This document shows positions 24,962-32,518 of a DNA stretch of 47,064 nt, one piece after another. Position 1 is the first letter of the stretch. Each line of letters begins with the position of its first letter. The notes beneath the pieces were generated by a model. It was not told where the DNA came from, ran no database searches, and was given only the letters and a program-made list of their open reading frames with translations. Source of the stretch: Bacillus sp. FJAT-42315 (GTDB taxonomy: Bacteria; Bacillota; Bacilli; Bacillales; Domibacillaceae); the NCBI RefSeq assembly GCF_002797375.1, contig NZ_KZ454941.1:802836-849899 (forward strand). Reading direction: 5' to 3'. A program made the translations under genes and the position numbers.

Positions 24962-26866
24962 AAGGGGCTGTCCAGAAAGTCAGTGAAAACTGACTTTCTG
25001 TGACAGCCCTTCTTCATTTATGGAAAAAATCGCACAAAAAAATCGCCCTTTATAGTAAAATGAAGTTACCACACAACATCTCAAAAAGGAGCGATTTTTT
25101 ATGAGCAATCCAAAGATTACTACTGCCCATTATAGCACGCAAATGAGCCTTCCTCTAGAGGTAAAAGAAGAAACTTCCGTTTCTAAGCGAACGTTTTCTC
25201 CCACATTTAAACCGTATGATCCCTCTCAAAGCCAAGCAATCCTAGACATTGAAACTTGGATTCCTGAACATCATATCGCACGGGTGATTGATGAAATGAT
25301 CGAGGCGATCCCCGATGAGCAATTATTTGCCTATTATTCAGGTGGCGGTCGAAGCTCGTACCATCCGAAAATGATGTTGAAAGTGATTTTGTATGGGTAT
25401 TCCCAAAAAGTCTACTCGTGCCGTGGCATTGAAAAGCTGACAAAAGAAAACCTTCCGACGATGTGGTTAGCTGCGATGCAACAACCCGATTTCCGCACGA
25501 TTAATGAATTTCGAGGACAACGTATGAAAGCGATGATGGACGAATTGTTTGAAACGATGATTCTGAAGTTAATCGAGGACAAGTATATCACGATGGAAAA
25601 CTATTTCTTGGATGGCACGAAAATCGAAGCCAACGCCAATAAATACTCCTTTGTATGGAAAAAATCCACCACACGTTTTGAAGAAAAACTCAAAGAAAAG
25701 ATCGACCAGACGCTTCAACACATTGAAGAAGTGACCAAATCGGAATCAGATATCCCTCAAGAAGCGACGCCTGAACAGTTAGAAAACCTAGCGAATCAAC
25801 TAGAGAAGGAAGTCCATCAACTAACAGAAGAAATCGACCAAGAACCGGATGTTCAAATACGGAAAGAAAAGCGAAAGCAACGTAGCGCCTTAAGGAAACC
25901 GATGAAGCTGATTCGCATAGATTTCTTGCCTCGACTCGCCAAATACAAGGAACAAAACGCCACATTTGGTGATCGAAATAGTTATTCGAAAACCGACCCG
26001 GATGCGACGTTTATGCGTATGAAAGAAGATCACATGAAAAATGGTCAGTTGAAACCTGGATATAATGTGCAAATGGCGACAGAACATCAATTCATCTTAT
26101 TCTATACGATTCATCAACGACCAACGGATACACGCTGTTTCATTCCCCACTTGGAGAAATTGGCTTCCACGAATTTACCGATGCCCCAAACGGTGGTCGC
26201 CGATGCGGGGTATGGAAGTGAGGAAAATTATGTGTATGCGATTGGGGGAGAAAAAGAGCCGCGCTTTAACTATTTGATTCCGTATGCGACTTATATGAAA
26301 GAACAGGAACGAAGCTATAAAAAGGACATCCGAAACGCCAAAAACTGGACCTATGAGGAACAAGACGATCAATTTATTTGCCCAAACGGTCGTCGAGTGA
26401 AATTCTTGAAATACATGGACAAGAAAAACCGATCAGGTTACGTACAAAGCTATAAAGTGTACGAATGTGAAGACTGTTCCAGTTGCCCGTTGAAGGAGCG
26501 ATGCACAAAAGCGAAAGGTAATCGTCAAGTCCATTGGAATACGATTTTCGAAGAAATGAAAGCCAAGGCCAAAACAGCCCTTGAATGTGAGGAGAACGCC
26601 ACGATCTATGCTCGACGAAAAGTCGAAGTCGAAAGTGCGTTCGGTCACGTCAAGGGCAATCGGTCGTTCCGCAGATTTTCCTTGCGGGGGATCGACAAGG
26701 TACACGCGGAATTCGGGATTGTGGCTTTAGCCCACAACCTCCTGAAAGTAGCCGGCATCCGCCAGCTACTTTCAGAGAAGTATCGGAAACCAACAAAAAG
26801 AGGTGGAGAAAAACGACTCGTTTTTCTCCACCTCTTTTATTTTAGGGACTTATTAGACAGCTCCTT
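24962..26866 (+). mobile_element. IS1182-family insertion sequence
   Basis: The left terminal sequence GGGGCTGTCCAGAAAGTCAG (from 24964) and the right end, reverse complement GGAGCTGTCTAATAAGTCCC (to 26864), match at 14 of 20 positions, and both are preceded by AA. One transposase gene lies inside. A hairpin is formed by the left end and its inverse (24964-25010). I see no clear target-site duplication. The boundary is therefore approximate. Confidence 0.75.
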
Positions 26867-26876
26867 TTTTGGATGA
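25101..26876 (+). CDS. IS1182-family transposase
   Basis: 591 aa DDE transposase. The N-terminal DUF772-like region includes FETMILKLIEDKYI, with a charged helical linker at about 205-270. The C-terminal DDE_Tnp_1_6-like part has CPLKERCTKAKGNRQ and ESAFGHVKGNRSFRRF. All regions are in one frame without stops. Start ATG 25101 behind AAAGGAGCG. The frame runs through the right terminal repeat and about 12 bp into flanking DNA, so the native stop may be lost or is supplied by the target. Confidence 0.92.
   Translation: MSNPKITTAHYSTQMSLPLEVKEETSVSKRTFSPTFKPYDPSQSQAILDIETWIPEHHIARVIDEMIEAIPDEQLFAYYSGGGRSSYHPKMMLKVILYGYSQKVYSCRGIEKLTKENLPTMWLAAMQQPDFRTINEFRGQRMKAMMDELFETMILKLIEDKYITMENYFLDGTKIEANANKYSFVWKKSTTRFEEKLKEKIDQTLQHIEEVTKSESDIPQEATPEQLENLANQLEKEVHQLTEEIDQEPDVQIRKEKRKQRSALRKPMKLIRIDFLPRLAKYKEQNATFGDRNSYSKTDPDATFMRMKEDHMKNGQLKPGYNVQMATEHQFILFYTIHQRPTDTRCFIPHLEKLASTNLPMPQTVVADAGYGSEENYVYAIGGEKEPRFNYLIPYATYMKEQERSYKKDIRNAKNWTYEEQDDQFICPNGRRVKFLKYMDKKNRSGYVQSYKVYECEDCSSCPLKERCTKAKGNRQVHWNTIFEEMKAKAKTALECEENATIYARRKVEVESAFGHVKGNRSFRRFSLRGIDKVHAEFGIVALAHNLLKVAGIRQLLSEKYRKPTKRGGEKRLVFLHLFYFRDLLDSSFFG
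26798..26842 (+). terminator. Hairpin inside the transposase 3' end
   Basis: AAAAGAGGTGGAGAAAAACGA and its inverse (about 18 bp perfect) flank a 2-nt loop and are followed by a T-rich stretch. It sits within the final codons of the transposase, just before the right terminal repeat. Confidence 0.6.
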
Positions 26877-26889
26877 AGAAAATATTGCT

Positions 26890-27013
26890 AAAGTCAAAGA
26901 AAACGTTGCTAAGGTCGAAGAAAGCAATCCAAGGTCAAAGAAAACGTTGCTAAGGTCGAAGAAAGCAATCTAAGGTCAAAGAAATCGTCACTAAGGTCGA
27001 AGAAAGCCCCACA
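26890..27013. repeat. Degenerate tandem repeat array, 20-21-bp units
   Basis: Six units with starts at 26890, 26911, 26931, 26952, 26972 and 26993. Each begins AA(A/G)GTC(A/G)AAGAAA, followed by a variable 7-8 bp. Alternate units match better (AAGGTCAAAG versus AAGGTCGAAG), so the higher-order period is 41-42 bp, three copies. Translation in one frame gives a K/E-rich repeating peptide, but there is no start or Shine-Dalgarno site. It lies between the IS element and the nitroreductase terminator. Confidence 0.75.
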
Positions 27014-27019
27014 ATATCG

Positions 27020-27060
27020 ACAAAAGCGGCTAGTTCCACAATAGGAACTAGCCGCACGGT
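27020..27060 (-). terminator. Nitroreductase terminator
   Basis: GCGGCTAGTTCC and GGAACTAGCCGC (perfect 12-bp stem, 6-nt loop) are followed on the minus strand by a CTTTTG tract. It abuts the nitroreductase stop codon. Confidence 0.8.
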
Positions 27061-27064
27061 TACC

Positions 27065-27661
27065 TTATTTAAATACTTTTACACGTTCGTTCATTGGTTG
27101 GAATTCTTTGTCGCCAGCAGGAGCTACTGGTTTTCCGAATGGCATTTGAGACATTAGCTTCCAGTTTCCAGGCACGTTCCATTTTGCGCGAACTTTTTCG
27201 TCGATGAGTGGATTGTAATGCTGAAGTGTCGCACCGAAACCTTCTTGTTCTAACGCTGTCCAAACGATGTATTGAAGCATACCTGAAGATTGCATCGACC
27301 AAAGTGGGAAGTTGTCAGCATAAGTTGGGAAGCTCTCTTGCAGCCCTTTGACCACTGCTTCATCTTCAAAGAAAAGAATGGTACCATAACCAGCTTTGAA
27401 CATCTCCATTTTCTCTTCTGTTGGCCCGAATTGGTTAGCAGGAACTATTTCTCTTAACGTATCTTTTGTCAAGTCCCAAAGCTCGTCATGTTGTTGACCG
27501 AGAAGGACGATCGTACGGCCGCTTTGTGAGTTGAAAGCGGTAGGCGCATGCTTAACGGCAAATTCAACAACTTCTTGTATTCTTTCGTCTGACACTGTTT
27601 GCTCTTTACTAATAGCATAAATCGAACGTCTTGTTTCTACAGCTGAATAAAAATTGGTCAT
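27065..27661 (-). CDS. Nitroreductase-family NAD(P)H:flavin oxidoreductase
   Basis: 198 aa FMN protein. Typical nitroreductase elements are RRSIYAIS (FMN-phosphate-binding arginines), HAPTAFNSQSGRTIVL and EGFGATLQHYN, with a C-terminal PFGKPVAPAGDKEF. Resembles the B. subtilis HypO/YodC/YdgI group, which reduces quinones, nitro compounds or bound flavins. Divergent from an HxlR-type regulator, the same arrangement as hypR-hypO and yodB-yodC. Substrate not determined. Confidence 0.88.
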   Translation of the reverse strand: MTNFYSAVETRRSIYAISKEQTVSDERIQEVVEFAVKHAPTAFNSQSGRTIVLLGQQHDELWDLTKDTLREIVPANQFGPTEEKMEMFKAGYGTILFFEDEAVVKGLQESFPTYADNFPLWSMQSSGMLQYIVWTALEQEGFGATLQHYNPLIDEKVRAKWNVPGNWKLMSQMPFGKPVAPAGDKEFQPMNERVKVFK

Positions 27662-27709
27662 GATTTTTTCCTCTTTTCTGTTAGTTGTATTTTTTAAATA
27701 ATTAATTTT

Positions 27710-27724
27710 GTTACCTTTCGTAAC
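27710..27724. promoter_or_regulatory. Candidate operator between nitroreductase and HxlR gene
   Basis: GTTAC-CTTTC-GTAAC is a perfect 5-bp inverted repeat with a 5-nt spacer in the divergent intergenic region. It is a possible binding site of the flanking HxlR/DUF24 regulator. Another GTAAC-like half-site lies near 27757. Confidence 0.35.
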
Positions 27725-27834
27725 TTAGTATAAAATTATAAAAAAATAAAGTCAAGTAACTTTATTATAAAAAGTGTAAAGGTATCTTTTTCAAGAAAAA
27801 AGGGGTATAATTATAATATAAAGAGGTGAAAGAA

Positions 27835-28146
27835 ATGAAAGACATTCAGCTTTGTCCGAAGTTTGAAAAGGCCATGCAGATGATGGGGAAGCGTTGGACA
27901 GGATTGATTATTAATCAGTTGTTGATGGGACCTCAACGGTTTTCAGAGATAAAATCAGGTTTCCCTATTAGCGGGAAATTATTAACGGATCGATTGAAAG
28001 AAATGGAAGAAGAGGGGTTAGTGACACGCCAAGTTTACCCTGAGGTTCCCGTTCGTGTGGAATATGAGTTAACAGAGAAGGGACAAGCACTTGAGGCGAG
28101 CGTGAAAGAAATCGAGAAATGGGCTCATCAGTGGGTCGAATTATAA
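27835..28146 (+). CDS. HxlR/DUF24-family regulator (YodB/HypR-like)
   Basis: 103 aa winged-helix regulator. DUF24 pattern: Cys7 in LCPKFEKAMQMMGKRWTGLII, GPQRFSEI, the recognition helix near SGKLLTDRLKEMEEEG, and a wing VRVEYELTEKG. Cys7 corresponds to the redox-sensing cysteine of YodB, which responds to quinones and diamide. ATG 27835 is chosen because AAAGAGGTGA lies 5-6 nt upstream; a GTG at 27826 lies inside that site. Likely controls the divergent nitroreductase. Confidence 0.87.
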   Translation: MKDIQLCPKFEKAMQMMGKRWTGLIINQLLMGPQRFSEIKSGFPISGKLLTDRLKEMEEEGLVTRQVYPEVPVRVEYELTEKGQALEASVKEIEKWAHQWVEL

Positions 28147-28159
28147 CTGAATAAGAAAA

Positions 28160-28208
28160 AACATAAAAAGAGGACGTCCCTTTCATAGGAACATCCTCTT
28201 TTTATGTT
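28160..28208. terminator. Bidirectional terminator
   Basis: AACATAAAAAGAGGA and TCCTCTTTTTATGTT form a long stem with internal mismatches, shared by the convergent HxlR gene and the HemAT gene. Confidence 0.8.
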
Positions 28209-29518
28209 TACTTAGACTGTAGGTACTGCTCTGTGGAATCATTTAATTTGACGGCAGAGTGTGCGACTTCTTTTGAAGCATGTTCAATTTCTGTAATAAT
28301 GCTAGACAATTGTTGAAGCTGGTTTTCGATATAACGGTTTTGCTCCTTTGTGCCGCTAATTAATTCGAGCAATTGATTGAAATCGTTATCTGTCTGGGCC
28401 ATGCTTTGAATGCCCTTATGGACAAGGCTGTTGACCGTTTCTACTGATTGACTTACTTGCCCGATTAGCGCATTCGTTTTTAAAATATGGTCGGATACAC
28501 TTGAAGTTGATGTTTTCGTTTGATCAGATAATTTACGAATTTCTTCGGCCACCACTGCAAAGCCTTTTCCGTATTCTCCGGCGCGTGCTGCTTCAATCGA
28601 GGCATTCAGTGCTAGCAAGTTTGTTTGCCCAGCAATATTCCCTACGATCGTAATCACTTCGGTAATGCTTGAAGCGATTTGGTTTAATTCAGTTGAGAAT
28701 GTTTGGATGTCTGTAACTGCTTTTTGAATTTCAGATAGCTTTTGTCCTTGTTCTTTCAGCTGATTTTGCCCTTCTACGGAATGGCTGGCTGATTCATCAG
28801 CCATTGACATTCCTTCTTTCGCTAACTGCAAAATAGAATCGGCTTGTGAACTAAGTTCTTTTAAAGAGGCGGAGGTTTCTTGAGAAATAGCTGCTAATTC
28901 TTGTGAAACGGTATGAACTTTGTTCGTTAGCGCATCTTTACGCTCGTTCTCTAGCGATTGAATACGCTCAAATTCAATTTCATAAGCTTCGATCACAAGC
29001 TGCTGCTCTAAGCTCAACAGTTTTGAAACCGCACGAACGAGCTCCATTTGGTCTTCCTTAGAAATATTCATATCACTAATAAGAGTGAAAAATGAATTTT
29101 GTAAATCTTGAAAGGCGGATAGATACCATTTTGTTTTTAGGCCTATTTTGACATGCATATGAGCGATATTGATCCGTTTCTGTAAAAAGGCCTCATCGAT
29201 TTCTCCATTAAAAAGCTCTTGAAGATGTCTTCGTAACGTTTTTTTTAGGCGCTCTACGCTACTGTTTTCTTTGATGATCTCCATTAAGTTAGTTTGTTGC
29301 ACTAGTTTCGCGTAAAAAGAATCAATAACTGATGCTAGATGTTTTTCAACTTGTGGTTGAAGGAACTTGATCGCTCTTAAATCACTCTCTGTTAAGTCAA
29401 TCATTTTTATTTGTTCAGATAGCTCCGACCTTGGTTTTACTGATAACTTAACAGTTGATGTTGCAAAATTAGATTTATCAATATAGTCATTAGTAACTTT
29501 TGATTTGAAAAATTTCAT
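28208..29518 (-). CDS. hemAT: HemAT-type globin-coupled oxygen sensor (aerotaxis transducer)
   Basis: 436 aa soluble chemoreceptor that binds oxygen at a sensor-globin heme and signals to CheA. Residues about 35-185 are the globin domain, with proximal His122 (HVKIGL) and distal Tyr69, each one position from His123/Tyr70 of B. subtilis HemAT. The rest is a methyl-accepting signalling domain with the hairpin [23 protein letters not shown] and EIRKLSDQT. Start chosen at ATG 29518 with GAGGAG 8 nt upstream. A paralogue lies at 40780, so this strain has two. A chemotaxis role is inferred from family. Confidence 0.9.
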   Translation of the reverse strand: MKFFKSKVTNDYIDKSNFATSTVKLSVKPRSELSEQIKMIDLTESDLRAIKFLQPQVEKHLASVIDSFYAKLVQQTNLMEIIKENSSVERLKKTLRRHLQELFNGEIDEAFLQKRINIAHMHVKIGLKTKWYLSAFQDLQNSFFTLISDMNISKEDQMELVRAVSKLLSLEQQLVIEAYEIEFERIQSLENERKDALTNKVHTVSQELAAISQETSASLKELSSQADSILQLAKEGMSMADESASHSVEGQNQLKEQGQKLSEIQKAVTDIQTFSTELNQIASSITEVITIVGNIAGQTNLLALNASIEAARAGEYGKGFAVVAEEIRKLSDQTKTSTSSVSDHILKTNALIGQVSQSVETVNSLVHKGIQSMAQTDNDFNQLLELISGTKEQNRYIENQLQQLSSIITEIEHASKEVAHSAVKLNDSTEQYLQSK

Positions 29519-29742
29519 TTCCCCACTCCTCGTATAGCCCAATCTTCCTCTATTTTTTATATCAGTTTACCGTACTTTAGTCGATTGCGCTATGAAATTT
29601 CATACAGTAAACAGGTCCATTTTATGGGTCTCAAGGATTGTTTTCTGATTTTTTAGAAAAAATACTATTTGTGTAATACTCCTCATTCAAACAGTCTTTT
29701 CTTGTGATTCCTAGCATACATTTTAGAAAAAAGGGATGTGGC

Positions 29743-30150
29743 ATGATGAGGCTTAGCGAATTCGTTTACAACCCATATATTATGTGTGTCATAATGGCTT
29801 GTTTGTTTACAGTATTTCTCGCCGTTTTTTATGTCAGCTGGACGTTGATGGGCGTAGCGTTCATCGGTGGAGGGTGTTTTTTTCTTTATATTATCGCTAT
29901 TTATCGGCTAGTTCTTTATCAAGGGGTTCCTCGGCATGGAAAAAAAGAAGATCATCTATTTATGTCTCTTTGGTATGCATGGCCTCTTTATGTATTGAGC
30001 ACGATCGTGGTGTTCTTTTTCTTTAGTGAACTGGCGGCAATTTTCTATGCGGCGGGTGGATCATTTGGCATTCTTGTGAGCGAATGGTTGCAAGTGAAAA
30101 AAACAGAAGAAAGAGTAGCGGAACGAAAAGTAAAAATGAAGGCTCAGTAA
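29743..30150 (+). CDS. Small four-helix membrane protein, unknown function
   Basis: 135 aa, four hydrophobic segments (about 8-31, 33-58, 74-96 and 98-118) and a basic C-terminal tail rich in Lys, Glu and Arg. Not recognised as a named family. ATG 29743 (or the adjacent ATG 29746) follows AAGGGATG; the longer TTG/ATG starts upstream lack a site. Convergent with the thioredoxin-like gene. Confidence 0.7.
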   Translation: MMRLSEFVYNPYIMCVIMACLFTVFLAVFYVSWTLMGVAFIGGGCFFLYIIAIYRLVLYQGVPRHGKKEDHLFMSLWYAWPLYVLSTIVVFFFFSELAAIFYAAGGSFGILVSEWLQVKKTEERVAERKVKMKAQ

Positions 30151-30163
30151 AGGTAAAGGCTAA

Positions 30164-30191
30164 GTGGGGCAGATTAGATGTCTGCCCCCAC
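30164..30191. terminator. Hairpin between convergent genes
   Basis: GTGGGGCAGA and TCTGCCCCCAC pair, with one bulged C, around a 7-nt loop. The T-run is weak on both strands, so terminator activity is uncertain. Confidence 0.5.
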
Positions 30192-30194
30192 CGC

Positions 30195-30509
30195 TTATAC
30201 GCTTTGTAGAAATTCGATGACTTGCTCAGGTGATTTAGCATGTGCGCTATGAAGATGCGCTGTTTTTTCACCGTTTTGGTAAATCAACAAACTTGGAATC
30301 CCCATGACGTCGTATTTTTCGGCTAGTTCTGGGAATTCATCTCGATTGACTTCATACCAGTCATATTGGTTATATTCAGCGATAATATCATCAATGAACA
30401 TATCCATGCGGCGGCAATCCGGGCACCAGCCAGCAGTAAATTTCATAATAACGGACTTTTCCTGGGAAATTAATTGTTGGAATTGCTCGACACTTTTAAC
30501 TAACTCCAT
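30195..30509 (-). CDS. Thioredoxin-like protein
   Basis: 104 aa thioredoxin fold with a redox motif Trp-Cys29-Pro-Asp-Cys32, and cis-proline in MGIPSLLIY. This is the atypical WCPDC motif of the YtpP/YdbP-like group rather than WCGPC. A thiol-disulfide role is inferred; no signal peptide, so cytoplasmic. ATG 30509 follows a strong GGAGGAG. Confidence 0.87.
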   Translation of the reverse strand: MELVKSVEQFQQLISQEKSVIMKFTAGWCPDCRRMDMFIDDIIAEYNQYDWYEVNRDEFPELAEKYDVMGIPSLLIYQNGEKTAHLHSAHAKSPEQVIEFLQSV

Positions 30510-30752
30510 GGTAACTCCTCCTCAAATGTCTATCATCTGCTATTGTAGCGTGATCTGTACGTCGGAACAAATAAAAGATTTCAATTATGTAAAGCTTTTG
30601 TTAAAATGCTGACCAGTGTGGGGAATTATGGTTGGAGTGATCACTGCTAGTTTATTGTTCACATTTTTTGGATAAGTACGATGAAGACTGATAGATCAAG
30701 ACTTAGAGCTATATCGGTTGAATAGAGGAGTCTTTTGTCGGACGTTTGACTG

Positions 30753-30780
30753 TTGTTAAATTACGCAATAAGGTTATAAT
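30753..30780 (+). promoter_or_regulatory. Possible rodA promoter
   Basis: TATAAT at 30775-30780 with TTGTTA at 30753-30758 (16-bp spacer) 39 bp before the rodA start. The gap 30510-30818 otherwise shows no gene or conserved structure. Confidence 0.45.
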
Positions 30781-30818
30781 GTAGTAGGCGTAATTTTATT
30801 AGAAAGAGGAATCGTTCG

Positions 30819-31985
30819 ATGACTTCTCCAAATCAAAATTCTAGCCGGATCGATTTCGGCTTAATCTTAATTATATTAATGATGTTTGTTGTGAGTGTTG
30901 CCGCTATTTACAGTGCGCAGACAACTGGCCAATATGGAACTAACTTTGTCTTGAGACAAATGATTTATTATATTATTGGAATGATAATTATATTTGCTGT
31001 CATTCGGTTTGACTCCGATCAATTGTCAGCGATGTCCTGGTACTTGTATGGTTTTGGCTTGCTTTTGCTCGTAGCCTTGATCTTTGCACCAGCGGAGATT
31101 GCACCACGAATTAACGGAGCAAAAGCTTGGTTTAGATTAGGTCCTTTGTCCATTCAACCATCTGAGTTTGTCAAAACGTTTTTAATATTAACGCTTTCAA
31201 GGGTTATGGTTACTCATCATCAAAATAACCCTGTGAAGACGATACAATCAGATTTTATGTTATTGATTAAATTAGGAATTGTTACTCTGGCTCCGCTTTT
31301 ACTTGTGATCAAGGAGGATCTTGGAACTTCGCTTGTATTTATTGCGATCCTTTTAGGAATGATCTTTGTTTCGGGTATCACTTGGAGAATATTAGTTCCG
31401 CTTTTTGGATCAGCGACTGTTTTCATTGTCAGTATCTTTTATCTCGTACTCTATCACCCTATGGTTTTGGAGAAATATCTTGGAGTAAAGCAGTATCAGT
31501 TTGGCCGCATTTACTCTTGGCTTGATCCATACAGCTATGAAAGCTCCACAGGGTTCCATTTGACGAGGTCGCTCCTTGCGATCGGCTCTGGTCAAACGGC
31601 AGGAAAAGGTTTTGGTACGCGCGAAGTGTATCTTCCAGAAAGTCACACAGATTTTATCTTCAGTATCATTGGGGAAGAGTTTGGCTTTATCGGGGCTAGT
31701 GTCGTCGTTAGCTTATTCTTTTTGTTAGTCTATCACCTGACGAAACTGTCACTAAATACGAGAATCCCTTATTATTCGTACATGTGTGCAGGTGTCATTG
31801 CGATGATCACCTTCCACGTCTTTCAAAATATCGGAATGACTGTTGGACTCTTACCGATCACGGGAATTCCGCTACCGTTCATTAGCTACGGAGGAAGTTC
31901 TCTTATGGGGGTCATGTTTGCCATGGGATTGATCTTCTCGATCACCTACAATGAACGGCGATATATGTTCTCGTCTGACAACTAA
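30819..31985 (+). CDS. rodA: RodA-type SEDS peptidoglycan glycosyltransferase
   Basis: 388 aa polytopic membrane enzyme of the FtsW/RodA/SpoVE family that polymerises lipid II during side-wall growth. About ten helices. Motifs are QPSEFVK (near 112-118), the catalytic-loop ESHTDFIFSIIGEEFG, and GIPLPFISYGGSS near the C-terminus. It groups by eye with RodA rather than FtsW because of length and the lack of a long C-terminal tail. A stand-alone gene with its own promoter and terminator; the paired class B PBP is not adjacent. Confidence 0.87.
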   Translation: MTSPNQNSSRIDFGLILIILMMFVVSVAAIYSAQTTGQYGTNFVLRQMIYYIIGMIIIFAVIRFDSDQLSAMSWYLYGFGLLLLVALIFAPAEIAPRINGAKAWFRLGPLSIQPSEFVKTFLILTLSRVMVTHHQNNPVKTIQSDFMLLIKLGIVTLAPLLLVIKEDLGTSLVFIAILLGMIFVSGITWRILVPLFGSATVFIVSIFYLVLYHPMVLEKYLGVKQYQFGRIYSWLDPYSYESSTGFHLTRSLLAIGSGQTAGKGFGTREVYLPESHTDFIFSIIGEEFGFIGASVVVSLFFLLVYHLTKLSLNTRIPYYSYMCAGVIAMITFHVFQNIGMTVGLLPITGIPLPFISYGGSSLMGVMFAMGLIFSITYNERRYMFSSDN

Positions 31986-31989
31986 CAAA

Positions 31990-32026
31990 GGCTAGGCCTC
32001 TTGGTGATGGGGCCTGGCTTTTTGTG
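31990..32026 (+). terminator. rodA terminator
   Basis: GCTAGGCC and GGCCTGGC form a GC-rich stem followed by a TTTTTG tract. Confidence 0.85.
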
Positions 32027-32034
32027 TTTCGTTT

Positions 32035-32095
32035 CAGTCTATACGCCGCTGAACAGCGTCTTCCGCTTTTCGTTGTTCAGCTCCAGGCGCTAGCA
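32035..32095 (-). repeat. REP-like interspersed repeat, inverted copy
   Basis: Read on the minus strand this contains GGAGCTGAACAA, then GAAAAGCGGAA, CGCTG and CGGCGTAT, in the same order as at 4160-4215 on the plus strand, with about a dozen differences. It supports a dispersed repeat family in this genome. Confidence 0.7.
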
Positions 32096-32133
32096 TATCA
32101 AAACGCAGAAATTTGATGGGAAAGAGGATTTGA

Positions 32134-32278
32134 ATGAAAAAGCTGATTGTTCTTTTACTATGTGCCTTGTTTGTTGGAGCAGGGTGTTCGAAGGAAGAGA
32201 AAAAGTGTGAAAGTTCACGTCGAAAAAGGCGAATTGCACGAACATATAGAAGTGGTGGTGCCTGTCACTCCTCGATAA
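32134..32278 (+). pseudogene. Truncated, frameshifted lipoprotein gene (adaptor-like N-terminus)
   Basis: ATG at 32134 with AAAGAGG encodes a lipoprotein signal ending VGAGC (Cys18). After the lysine-rich SKEEKK stretch the useful frame is lost. Shifting frame restores a segment reading VKVHVEKGELHEHIEV, which resembles the start of HlyD/MFP adaptors (V-x-V-x2-G-x-L/I-x3-I-x-V). It then stops at 32278. A 30-nt interspersed repeat (32257-32286) overlaps the break. The uninterrupted frame 1 gives only a 68-residue product with no family pattern. Interpreted as decayed; the intact adaptor homologue begins at 32519. Confidence 0.5.
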
Positions 32279-32286
32279 TTGTCGAA
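32257..32286 (+). repeat. 30-nt interspersed repeat, copy 1
   Basis: Begins GGTGCCTGTCACTC and ends TTGTCGAA. Copies 2 and 3 are at 35641-35670 and 35985-36014, each exactly 30 nt. The gap 32287-32518 that follows has no gene or obvious structure beyond the next gene's promoter and AAAGAGGAG site. Confidence 0.8.
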
Positions 32287-32518
32287 TCAATGAATTACCC
32301 ACATATTACCAATTATGGTTTATGTGGGTTTTCTATGTGAATGAAGTGGTATGAGTTTGTAATAAAGCGGACATGGTTTTAAATTATTTGTAATAAATAG
32401 AAGTGTTTGCTAAGATTATGTCGAAGTAGTATTTTTTGGTGGAAAAAGATGGTGATACAATTTGTGTAAAAGTAGTAGAAAAATAGAATCATTTTCAAAG
32501 TAAAGAGGAGAATAGTAG

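Noticed and set aside
24962-26866. Target-site duplication flanking the IS element
   Set aside because: The bases just outside the two ends do not match convincingly.
26890-27013. CRISPR array
   Set aside because: The units are only 20-21 bp with 7-8 bp variable parts, without spacers of CRISPR length and with no cas genes.
29519-29600. SigD-type chemotaxis promoter before the first HemAT gene
   Set aside because: A TAAA and a GATAT-like -10 are present but the spacing is too short.
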